A stretch of 5,594 nucleotides of DNA, taken from the NCBI GenBank assembly GCA_029262935.1, contig JAJCYK010000129.1:1-5594 (forward strand), read 5' to 3'. Both the position numbers and the translations under genes were made by a program. The notes beneath the pieces were generated by a model. That model did not search any database, was not told the origin of the DNA, and worked only from the letters and a program-made list of their open reading frames with translations. The stretch comes from Cytophagales bacterium (lineage in GTDB: Bacteria > Bacteroidota > Bacteroidia > Cytophagales > Cyclobacteriaceae). This document shows, piece by piece, positions 1 through 5,594 of this stretch; position 1 is the stretch's first letter, and each line of letters opens with the position of its first letter.

Positions 1-485
1 TTCATCCAGAAGAGGACTTTACCGAAGAACGAAAAGAGCAATACTTAACACACCACGCGCTGTCCAGAATAGAGATGTCCAGCATCCTTTTCTTCTTAGG
101 CATATTGATGGCAGTAGGGGCGTTGGAAACTTTGGTAATTGGCGGTGTAGGTACATTGAGATTCTTGGCAGAAGGTCTAGACACGGCCATACCAGACCAA
201 AATATCGTAATCATGTTGTTGGGAGTGGCTTCAGCTATTATTGACAATGTTCCTTTGGTGGCGGCTTCCATGGGTATGTATCATTTTCCTATGGATGATT
301 ATTTGTGGCATTTTATAGCCTACGCTGCGGGTACTGGAGGAAGTATGTTAATCATTGGAAGCGCTGCGGGAGTAGCAGCCATGGGTATGGAGCGTATCGA
401 CTTCATTTGGTATTTAAGAAAGATCAGTTGGTTGGCGGCTATCGGATTTGTGGCTGGGGCCGTGCTATACATTTTGCTAAACTAG
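1..485 (+). CDS. nhaD: NhaD-type Na+/H+ antiporter, C-terminal part (5' truncated)
   Basis: Sodium/proton antiporter of the inner membrane (ion transporter superfamily), exporting Na+ in exchange for H+ for sodium and pH homeostasis. The reading frame is open from position 3 to a TAG at 483-485 (160 residues) and continues off the left edge. The ATG at 75 lies inside the protein: the in-frame residues before it (HALSRIEM) match the conserved family stretch. Four hydrophobic segments are visible: one around ILFFLGILMAV, one ending in the family signature DNVPLVAA, one with the Gly-rich AGTGGSMLIIGSAAG run, and a last helix finishing at the C-terminus. The end, with GMERIDFIWYLRKIS before the last helix, is typical of NhaD, so the C-terminus looks intact. 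It converges on the dehydrogenase gene with overlapping stops. Family assignment is confident; ion specificity is taken from the family. Confidence 0.9.
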   Translation, partial: HPEEDFTEERKEQYLTHHALSRIEMSSILFFLGILMAVGALETLVIGGVGTLRFLAEGLDTAIPDQNIVIMLLGVASAIIDNVPLVAASMGMYHFPMDDYLWHFIAYAAGTGGSMLIIGSAAGVAAMGMERIDFIWYLRKISWLAAIGFVAGAVLYILLN

Positions 486-1708
486 ACCAATTGCCTTAGG
501 GCTAGTTCAAAACCAACTTCTGATAAATTTTTATTGGAGGAGTTGATCTCATGAATTTGCGATAGCGCCTTACGGATAGTATCGGAAGTGTCTAAGAAAA
601 TAGCGTTGTCGGTTACTTCAACTTCACCTCCCATTAAATAAGCAAAAACCCTAGCCATGCCACAATTGGCAATAAAATCAGGAATAACCGCTACTTGCTC
701 ATCTGCAAAAGCCATAGTTGTACCAAAAAATATTTCTGGGTCATCGAAAGGGACATTGGCGCCACACGATACCACTTCCAGTTTGCTCGCTATCATGCGC
801 TGTACCTGATCCTTAGTGACCAGCCGAGAAGCAGCAGCCGGAACGAAAATTTCACACTCCAGATCCCATATGAGCTGATTTGTCGTTTTGAAATCGATCA
901 TCCCTGGATGACTTAATTGGTGGTCTTTTCGATTTAGAAATAGGTCATTTATTTCATCAAAGGCAAAACCCTGGGCCTTAATTAAACCGCCCATCTTGTC
1001 AATGATGCCTACTATTTTTACTCCCATTTTTGAAAGGTAATATCCGGCGGCTCCACCCACGTTCCCCCACCCCTGTATGATCGCTCGTTTTTGCTCAATA
1101 TTACCACCCCATATGCTATAGTAGTGTTGTATTGATTCAGCCACCCCATATCCAGTAATCATATCTGCCACAGTAAATTTTCTGGACAAGTCAGGGCTAT
1201 AATGACTGTCTTCAATTACTTTTGACCCGCCTTGTCTCAACTGTCCTAACTTACGAATCTTTTGAGGGTCAGTTGCCTGATAGTGACCGTTGACCACTCC
1301 TTCCTGTGGGTGCCATAACCCGTAATCTTCAGTAATAGGAATTACTTCATGAATTTCATTAATATTAAGATCTCCGCCGGTACCATAGTAGTTCTTAAGC
1401 AGAGGGAATACTGCGCGATACCATCGTTCCAATACCCCCTTTTTTCTTGGATCTTTTGGGTCAAAATTAATTCCTGATTTAGCACCACCAATAGCGGGTC
1501 CCGAAACGGTAAATTTTATTTCCATGGTTTTGGCCAATGATTCAACTTCTCGTCGATCCAGACCTATGCGCATACGTGTACCTCCCCCAGCTGCGCCACC
1601 TCGCAGGCTGTTGATTACCACCCAGCCTTGAGCATCAGTTTCAGGATCATTCCATTCAAATACAATGGCCGGGCTATTATTTTCGAATTTCTTTAACAGT
1701 TCTTTCAT
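482..1708 (-). CDS. Glu/Leu/Phe/Val family amino-acid dehydrogenase
   Basis: Predicted cytoplasmic NAD(P)-dependent oxidative deaminase of an L-amino acid (408 residues from the ATG at 1708). The N-terminal dimerisation/substrate domain (about 10-140) has GGGTR (41-45), Lys65, and the PAIGGAK motif whose Lys77 is the expected catalytic lysine, 12 residues after Lys65 as in the family. TGGDLN supplies the expected catalytic Asp113. The Rossmann domain (about 180-345) has GWGNVG (213-218) and Asp237 at the end of the second strand, which favours NAD+. Later landmarks are FVPAAA, CGANVPF and PDFIANCG. The residue before GGTR, a lysine in classical glutamate dehydrogenases that binds the side-chain carboxylate, is Gly here, so Leu/Phe/Val-like specificity is possible. 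Substrate is unassigned. An in-frame TTG at 1717 would add three residues; the ATG giving MKELLKKFEN is preferred. Its stop overlaps that of nhaD. Confidence 0.9.
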   Translation of the reverse strand: MKELLKKFENNSPAIVFEWNDPETDAQGWVVINSLRGGAAGGGTRMRIGLDRREVESLAKTMEIKFTVSGPAIGGAKSGINFDPKDPRKKGVLERWYRAVFPLLKNYYGTGGDLNINEIHEVIPITEDYGLWHPQEGVVNGHYQATDPQKIRKLGQLRQGGSKVIEDSHYSPDLSRKFTVADMITGYGVAESIQHYYSIWGGNIEQKRAIIQGWGNVGGAAGYYLSKMGVKIVGIIDKMGGLIKAQGFAFDEINDLFLNRKDHQLSHPGMIDFKTTNQLIWDLECEIFVPAAASRLVTKDQVQRMIASKLEVVSCGANVPFDDPEIFFGTTMAFADEQVAVIPDFIANCGMARVFAYLMGGEVEVTDNAIFLDTSDTIRKALSQIHEINSSNKNLSEVGFELALRQLV

Positions 1709-1732
1709 GGAATCCAAGGTCTCTCATGGCCG

Positions 1733-1740
1733 CAAATGTA
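1733..1740 (-). promoter_or_regulatory. Bacteroidota -7 promoter element (TACATTTG) for the dehydrogenase gene
   Basis: On the minus strand the sequence reads TACATTTG, an exact match to the Bacteroidota -7 consensus TAnnTTTG. It is followed by CGGCC and lies 25 bases ahead of the ATG at 1708, a normal leader length. A TTTG occurs upstream on the same strand (1755-1758), but the 14-base gap is shorter than the usual roughly 17-23, so the -33 element is uncertain. Two AGTTAAAA copies (plus strand 1766-1773 and 1776-1783) lie further upstream. The -7 match is seen directly; activity is inferred. Confidence 0.55.
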
Positions 1741-1765
1741 CTAAAAATATAAGGCAAATATGAAT

Positions 1766-1783
1766 AGTTAAAAAAAGTTAAAA
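1766..1783. repeat. Short direct repeat AGTTAAAA x2, 10-bp phased
   Basis: Two identical AGTTAAAA octamers begin 10 bases apart (1766 and 1776) in the AT-rich divergent intergenic region. They lie about 26-43 bases upstream of the minus-strand -7 element. One helical turn of spacing and A-tracts fit either a curved upstream promoter element or a regulator half-site pair. With such AT-rich sequence, chance is a real alternative. Confidence 0.3.
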
Positions 1784-1830
1784 CCTGGGATTTTTAAGGT
1801 CATTTAGTGTCCTTTGGGGATTCATTGGAT

Positions 1831-1838
1831 TATACTTG
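1831..1838 (+). promoter_or_regulatory. Weak -7-like element (TATACTTG) ahead of coaX
   Basis: TATACTTG differs from the Bacteroidota consensus TAnnTTTG at one base and sits 17 bases before the coaX ATG. A TTTG at 1813-1816 could act as the -33 element, but the gap of 14 bases is short. If used, this would drive coaX and the genes behind it from a very short leader. The region is the only non-coding stretch upstream of the rightward genes, so a promoter is expected somewhere here; this exact placement is tentative. Confidence 0.3.
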
Positions 1839-1855
1839 TAGCATTTAGTTTACTT

Positions 1856-2578
1856 ATGAATCTGACTGTCGACATAGGCAATACCCGAGTTAAGGTTGGT
1901 GTTTTCTCCCAAGGAGAACTTGTACACTTATCCGTGGTGGAGGAATTAGGTGAGATTGAGCAAATACTGAGTCAATGGGAAATCGATAAAGTAATGGTCT
2001 CTACTGTTCGGAAAGATGTAAGACACTTTTTTGAAAACATTTCGACTTCCAAACCTGTACAATTTTTGGACCACCATACCAAAGTGCCTATAGTCAACTT
2101 ATACCATACCCCAGAGACCTTAGGTATGGATCGTTTGGCAGTAGCCGTGGGGGCAAGCACTTTATACCCGAATCTTCCGTCTTTAGTAATAGATGCTGGT
2201 ACGTCGATAACCTATGACTTCATCGATCAGCAGGCCAACTATCACGGTGGCGGGATCTCACCGGGAATTGATTTGCGATTCAGATCCCTAAATGACCATA
2301 CCAGCAAATTGCCGCTGATAAATGGCAATTGGGAAGAAGTTCCATTAATAGGTAATACCACAGAGTCGTCCATACGCAGTGGGGTACTTAACGGTGTGAC
2401 GTCAGAAATTGAGGGAATAATTCGGAGATATGGGGATAAATTCCCAAATTTGAAGGTTTTATTGTGTGGCGGGGATGCGACTTTCTTTGAAAGTACGATA
2501 AAAGCCCCCATCTTTGTGGTTCCCCATTTAGTTTTAATAGGATTGAACAGGATTTTATTGCATCATGCAGAGGGTTAG
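1856..2578 (+). CDS. coaX: Type III pantothenate kinase
   Basis: Catalyses ATP-dependent phosphorylation of pantothenate to 4'-phosphopantothenate, the first step of CoA synthesis, in the cytoplasm. The 240-residue product has the family landmarks in order: DIGNTRVK at 6-13 (phosphate-binding loop of the ASKHA fold), GMDR at 90-93 (pantothenate site), DAGTSIT at 113-119 (second acidic catalytic region), GGGISPG at 131-137, and LLCGGDA near 202-208. Length is slightly shorter than the common 250-260. The ATG at 1856 is chosen because MNLTVDIGNT begins right at the conserved first strand; an in-frame TTG at 1814 would add 14 hydrophobic residues with no family counterpart. Type III enzymes are known to escape feedback by CoA and to need a monovalent cation; this is family knowledge. 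It overlaps the following gene by 14 bp, so the two are probably co-transcribed. Confidence 0.94.
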   Translation: MNLTVDIGNTRVKVGVFSQGELVHLSVVEELGEIEQILSQWEIDKVMVSTVRKDVRHFFENISTSKPVQFLDHHTKVPIVNLYHTPETLGMDRLAVAVGASTLYPNLPSLVIDAGTSITYDFIDQQANYHGGGISPGIDLRFRSLNDHTSKLPLINGNWEEVPLIGNTTESSIRSGVLNGVTSEIEGIIRRYGDKFPNLKVLLCGGDATFFESTIKAPIFVVPHLVLIGLNRILLHHAEG

Positions 2579-3845
2579 TAAATTCATAATATTAGTACTC
2601 GTTTCCTTGAGTTTGACCAACTACTTGTCAGGCCAAAATACGTATAGCCCTTACAGTGTAATCGGCGTTGGTGATATCGCTACCATGAGTCTTACTCACA
2701 ATAGGGCTATGGGAGGACTTGGCATCAGTAATGGCGACGCATTTCATCTCAACAACAAAAACCCTGCTCTATTGACGTACAATAGGGTAGTAGTATTTGA
2801 AGCAGGAATTGTCACAGAACAGAAGTCATTAAAAACCACGGACCTTTCGCAAGACAATTTTACTGGGGGATTAAATTATCTTGTTATCGGGTTTCCCGCA
2901 ATTCGAGATAAATGGACCATTAGTTTTGGGTTAATGCCCGTGACTACCGTCAACTATCAAAGTAATGAACTGGGGTTCATATCTGGAGGAACTTCCCAAT
3001 TGGTTACCACCTTCGAAGGTACTGGTGGAATTTCCCAGGCCTATTTTGCTACCGGTTTAAAAATTACCGACAGGTTGTCTTTAGGGTTAAGAACCTCTTA
3101 TATCTTTGGAAGCATACGTAAAGAAACCGTCTTCTTTGTAGAAGAAACTAGTTTCCAGACGGCAGCAGTGGAACGAAATTCCTTTTCTGATATCGCCTTA
3201 GGTTTGGGTGCGGCTTATAGTGTAGAGCTTAAGAAGGATGAAAATTATCTTAACTTTGGTATTACTTATGATATTGGAGGTGACCGAAACGTCTCGCGCT
3301 TGGAGCGTTTAGAGCGACGGGATTTGAGCAACGATCTAATATCTCCTGATGACACCATTCCTTATCTAATCACAGACAACATAAAGGGAAGCATAAAACT
3401 GCCCTCCACCGTAGGTTTAGGAGTTTCTTTTGAAAAGCGTTTTAAGTGGACGATTGGGGTAGATCTAACTCTTGGACAGTGGTCGGACTATCGAGATTTT
3501 TCCGGAGCGTCCATTGGATTGAAGAATCAGACGGATTTTATCATAGGTGGAAGTTGGACCCCAGATTTGTTTGCAACATCCAATTATTTGAAAAGAATCA
3601 CATATAGGGCAGGAATCAACTACAAGCAAACTCCCTATGTAGCAAATAATCAAGACATTAACGATTTTGGTATCAATTTTGGTGTAACATTACCGTTGCG
3701 TAACTTGTCTAGACTAAATCTCGGATTTGAAATAGGGCAAAGAGGCACTACCGATAATAATCTTATTCAGGAGAACTATTTTAAAGCGTTTCTTGGAATT
3801 ACGGTAAATGATAATAAATGGTTTATTAGAAGAAAATTTGATTAA
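2565..3845 (+). CDS. Outer-membrane beta-barrel protein (FadL/OmpP1-like), function unknown
   Basis: The 426-residue product starts with a signal peptide: MQRVSK, a hydrophobic core to about residue 19, and probable cleavage before QNTYSPYS near residue 24. The mature part opens with YSVIGVGD, then RAMGGLG (48-53) and NNKNPALL (63-70), a Gly- and Asn-Pro-Ala-containing start like that of FadL/OmpP1-type barrels. The rest is a series of alternating hydrophobic strands rich in Gly and aromatics (ISFGLMPV, ISQAYFATGLKI, LSLGLRTSYIFG, YLNFGITYDIGG, RLNLGFEIGQRG), ending in FKAFLGITVNDNKWFIRRKFD-like sequence seen at the end of many Bacteroidota barrels. No catalytic domain is visible. Cargo or partner is unknown; a hydrophobic-compound channel is only an analogy to FadL. 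The ATG at 2565 lies inside coaX in another frame, and the TPR gene follows after 3 bp, suggesting coupled expression. Confidence 0.8.
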   Translation: MQRVSKFIILVLVSLSLTNYLSGQNTYSPYSVIGVGDIATMSLTHNRAMGGLGISNGDAFHLNNKNPALLTYNRVVVFEAGIVTEQKSLKTTDLSQDNFTGGLNYLVIGFPAIRDKWTISFGLMPVTTVNYQSNELGFISGGTSQLVTTFEGTGGISQAYFATGLKITDRLSLGLRTSYIFGSIRKETVFFVEETSFQTAAVERNSFSDIALGLGAAYSVELKKDENYLNFGITYDIGGDRNVSRLERLERRDLSNDLISPDDTIPYLITDNIKGSIKLPSTVGLGVSFEKRFKWTIGVDLTLGQWSDYRDFSGASIGLKNQTDFIIGGSWTPDLFATSNYLKRITYRAGINYKQTPYVANNQDINDFGINFGVTLPLRNLSRLNLGFEIGQRGTTDNNLIQENYFKAFLGITVNDNKWFIRRKFD

Positions 3846-3848
3846 CTC

Positions 3849-5138
3849 ATGAAAATGAATACAAAACTTACCCTCATACTAATGTTTTTGGCTGTTTCTG
3901 GAGCTTTTGCTCAAAATGGATGGAATTGGCCAGAGGACAAAACTACTGCCGAAGAGAAAAACGTATTATACACCGATGCGTATAAAACCGGTAATTTCGA
4001 AAAAGCCTTAGAATCCTTATCGTGGTTGCATGAGCATGCTCCGGACCTTAACCCCTCAATCTACATTAATGGCGCTAAAATTTATGAAGGTCTTGCGCAA
4101 AAATCACAGGATGCTGCCGGTAAACTGGCCTTTCAGGACAAAGCTTTGGAAATGTATGATCTTAGGATTAAATACTTCAATCAAGAGGCCAACGTACTGA
4201 ATAGAAAAGCTTCAAGTGCCTATAAATTCTTTCGTGCAAACAAAGCGAAATACCCCGAACTGTTGCAGCTTTTCGATAAGGCGTTAGAGCTTAATGGTCC
4301 AAAATTCTTCGATGGCAATACCGTAGCTTATATGGATCTCATACGCAGGTACCAAAAATCTGGTGGTACACTAACAGATGACGATATCCTGGAAAGATAC
4401 GATAGAATATCTTCTGTGCTAAGTACTAAGAAAGGGGAGAAGTACGAAACCATGCAAGGGCAAATTGATGGAATGCTGTCCGAAATTGTAACAGTGGATT
4501 GTGACTTTGTTGAAAAGAATCTTGGTTCTAAATATAAAGAAGAGCCCAGCAATACCAAATTGGCCAAAAAGATCATTCAACTTTCCCTAAGTGGGAAGTG
4601 TACGGACAGCCCCTTGTTTATGGATGCTGCCAAGGGTGTATTCGAAGCTGAGCCAGATTTTGGGATGGCCAAAGTTATCGGACTCAAGTGCAAAGGCAAT
4701 GGTGACAATGCTTGTGCCAGTAAATACTTAAATAAAGCATTGGAGCTTACGGAAGACAATACCAAAAAAGGCGAAATCTATTTAGCGCTAGCTGGTTTAG
4801 AGGTCGATAGAGGTTCAAAGTCCGGTGCGCGTGATTTCTACCGGCGCGCCGTCTCCGCCGACCCTAGTTTGGCAGGAAGGGCTTACGCCAGTATTGGAAA
4901 CTTGTATTTCTCCAGTTACAATGGTTGTAAAGCCGGGATAAGTAAAGTGGATGACAGGGGTTGCTACTTAGCTGCATATGAAATGTTCAAAAGAGCTGGG
5001 AACACCTCGGCCATGAATCGAGCAAAAGATCAATTCCCATCGAAAGAGGAAGTATTTTTGGAAGGTAAGGCAGTAGGGGGAAGCTTATCTGTAGGTTGTT
5101 GGATCGGTGAAAGCGTTACCATTCAAACTCGAGATTAA
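3849..5138 (+). CDS. Secreted TPR-repeat protein with cysteine-containing C-terminal half
   Basis: The 429-residue product has a clear Sec signal peptide: MKMNTK, a hydrophobic stretch, and AFA before Gln22 as a likely signal peptidase I site, so it should be periplasmic or surface-attached. Helical repeats resembling TPRs are visible at about 36-65 (AYKTGNFEKALESL), 263-300 (ACASKYLNKALEL), 307-341 (GARDFYRRAVSADPS) and 343-385 (AYASIGNLYF to AYEMFKRAG). The middle (160-240) is helical without a clear repeat. Seven cysteines (218, 251, 281, 289, 360, 372, 417) all fall in the second half, and the tail is GCWIGESVTIQTRD. TPRs bind protein partners; the partner is not evident, but the barrel protein encoded 3 bp upstream is the obvious candidate. 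A second ATG at 3855 would shorten the signal peptide by two residues and cannot be excluded. A terminator follows the gene. Confidence 0.82.
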   Translation: MKMNTKLTLILMFLAVSGAFAQNGWNWPEDKTTAEEKNVLYTDAYKTGNFEKALESLSWLHEHAPDLNPSIYINGAKIYEGLAQKSQDAAGKLAFQDKALEMYDLRIKYFNQEANVLNRKASSAYKFFRANKAKYPELLQLFDKALELNGPKFFDGNTVAYMDLIRRYQKSGGTLTDDDILERYDRISSVLSTKKGEKYETMQGQIDGMLSEIVTVDCDFVEKNLGSKYKEEPSNTKLAKKIIQLSLSGKCTDSPLFMDAAKGVFEAEPDFGMAKVIGLKCKGNGDNACASKYLNKALELTEDNTKKGEIYLALAGLEVDRGSKSGARDFYRRAVSADPSLAGRAYASIGNLYFSSYNGCKAGISKVDDRGCYLAAYEMFKRAGNTSAMNRAKDQFPSKEEVFLEGKAVGGSLSVGCWIGESVTIQTRD

Positions 5139-5150
5139 ATCAAATAAACC

Positions 5151-5190
5151 AATAAAAAGAAGCGGTCCAAAAACCGCTTTTTTTTATTTT
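5151..5190 (+). terminator. Intrinsic terminator after the TPR gene
   Basis: A hairpin with perfect GC-containing stem AAGCGGT (5160-5166) and ACCGCTT (5173-5179), loop CCAAAA, is followed by an uninterrupted T run from 5178 to 5185 and then ATTTT. The A-rich sequence before the stem (5151-5159) also pairs with the T run, with one G-U pair, lengthening the stem to about 16 bp. It starts 12 bases after the TPR stop and ends only about 6 bases before the next ATG. Confidence 0.85.
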
Positions 5191-5196
5191 AGCACT

Positions 5197-5594
5197 ATGA
5201 GATTACTTCAAAGGTCTTTAATTTCATTTGGCTTAGTGCTAGCTAGTCTTATGCTGGTACTTGCCTGTGAAGACGGCAAAGACGACGACCAGGAAGTAAT
5301 CGTTTATGAAGGGCCGATTTCCGAAGTAAGAGACTTAAAGCTTTGGTATAGTGATTCGGCCGTGGTTCGACTCATGGTGCAGTCGGCATTGATGATGGAG
5401 TTTGAGAACGGAGACCACGAATACCCAGAAGGTATCTATGTAGAATTCTACGAAAAAGACAGCACCATATCTTCCACTCTTCAAGGCGATCAAGCCTATT
5501 TTACGAAAGAAACCAATACTTATCGTACCTGGGGTAATGTAAAACTTATAAGTTTAAAAAATGCCCAAAAGTTGAGCACGGAAGAACTGTTTTG
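5197..5594 (+). CDS. lptC: LptC-like LPS-export protein, putative lipoprotein (3' truncated)
   Basis: Open from the ATG at 5197 to the window end (132 complete codons plus two bases), with no stop. LptC is the inner-membrane-anchored periplasmic part of the Lpt machine that passes lipopolysaccharide from LptBFG to LptA. Visible support: an N-terminal hydrophobic segment (about 8-23), then beta-strand-rich sequence with the LptC/OstA-type pattern EYPEGIYVEFYEKD, STISSTLQGDQAYF, a turn TYRTWGNVKLISL, and KLSTEELFW at the edge. The segment ends VLAC (21-24), a weak lipobox because Leu at -2 is unusual, so Cys24 may be lipidated; the alternative is a simple membrane anchor as in E. coli LptC. After Cys24 comes an acidic tract, EDGKDDDQE. 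The gene begins just after a terminator, so it needs read-through or its own promoter. Family call is from pattern recognition. Confidence 0.8.
   Translation, partial: MRLLQRSLISFGLVLASLMLVLACEDGKDDDQEVIVYEGPISEVRDLKLWYSDSAVVRLMVQSALMMEFENGDHEYPEGIYVEFYEKDSTISSTLQGDQAYFTKETNTYRTWGNVKLISLKNAQKLSTEELF

Noticed and set aside
2..271. Minus-strand open frame of 89 codons
   Set aside because: It is antisense to the clearly conserved nhaD reading frame and has no recognisable domain.
305..499. Plus-strand 64-codon frame
   Set aside because: It lies in another frame within nhaD and runs over its stop; the composition is that of an out-of-frame translation.
695..916. Plus-strand 73-codon frame inside the dehydrogenase gene
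   Set aside because: Antisense to well-conserved dehydrogenase motifs and without a plausible start context or domain.
1709..1717. TTG start at 1717 for the dehydrogenase
   Set aside because: An ATG three codons later gives a typical N-terminus; nothing supports the rarer start.
1814..1855. TTG-initiated extension of CoaX by 14 residues resembling a hydrophobic leader
   Set aside because: CoaX is cytoplasmic and its first conserved strand starts at the ATG at 1856; the TTG overlaps the likely promoter region.
1972..2511. Two minus-strand open frames within coaX
   Set aside because: Both are antisense to coaX motifs; no independent coding evidence.
3465..3653. Minus-strand 62-codon frame within the barrel gene
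   Set aside because: Shadow of the barrel coding sequence; no conserved feature.
4328..4765. Two adjacent minus-strand frames within the TPR gene
   Set aside because: Serine- and leucine-rich translations typical of antisense reading; they abut by chance.
1..5594. Mobile elements, CRISPR arrays, tRNA or rRNA genes, frameshifted genes
   Set aside because: No transposase, no regularly spaced repeats, no cloverleaf or rRNA-like sequence noticed, and each main gene is intact apart from the two cut by the window edges.

Overview
The window reads as an ordinary chromosomal segment of a flavobacterium (Bacteroidota, class Flavobacteriia, probably a marine genus). Pointers are an NhaD-type Na+/H+ antiporter, the order coaX / outer-membrane protein / TPR protein / LptC-like gene, weak Shine-Dalgarno sequences, a TAnnTTTG promoter element, and moderate to low GC. 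The assignment is inference from gene content; there is no rRNA or other marker.

Layout. Positions 1-485 (+) hold the C-terminal end of nhaD. It converges on an amino-acid dehydrogenase gene of the Glu/Leu/Phe/Val family (482-1708, -); the two stop codons overlap within one CTAG. A divergent intergenic region (1709-1855) carries a good promoter candidate for the dehydrogenase and a weaker one for the rightward genes. Rightward genes follow with almost no gaps: coaX (type III pantothenate kinase, 1856-2578), a beta-barrel outer-membrane protein (2565-3845, overlapping coaX by 14 bp), and a secreted TPR protein (3849-5138). A strong intrinsic terminator (about 5151-5190) follows. Just after it begins an LptC-like gene (5197 to the window end, truncated by the edge).

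Function. The left part is core physiology: sodium/proton exchange and amino-acid deamination. The right part joins CoA synthesis to envelope genes: a barrel in the outer membrane, a periplasmic TPR protein with seven cysteines, and a lipopolysaccharide-export component. The tight spacing of coaX, the barrel gene and the TPR gene suggests one transcript. The roles of the barrel and TPR proteins are not known from the sequence.

I see no mobile element, CRISPR array, tRNA or rRNA. No obviously new defence or mobile system is present. The best candidates for undescribed biology are the barrel/TPR/LptC envelope cluster, the dehydrogenase of unassigned substrate, and the acidic tract after the putative lipidation site of the LptC-like protein.
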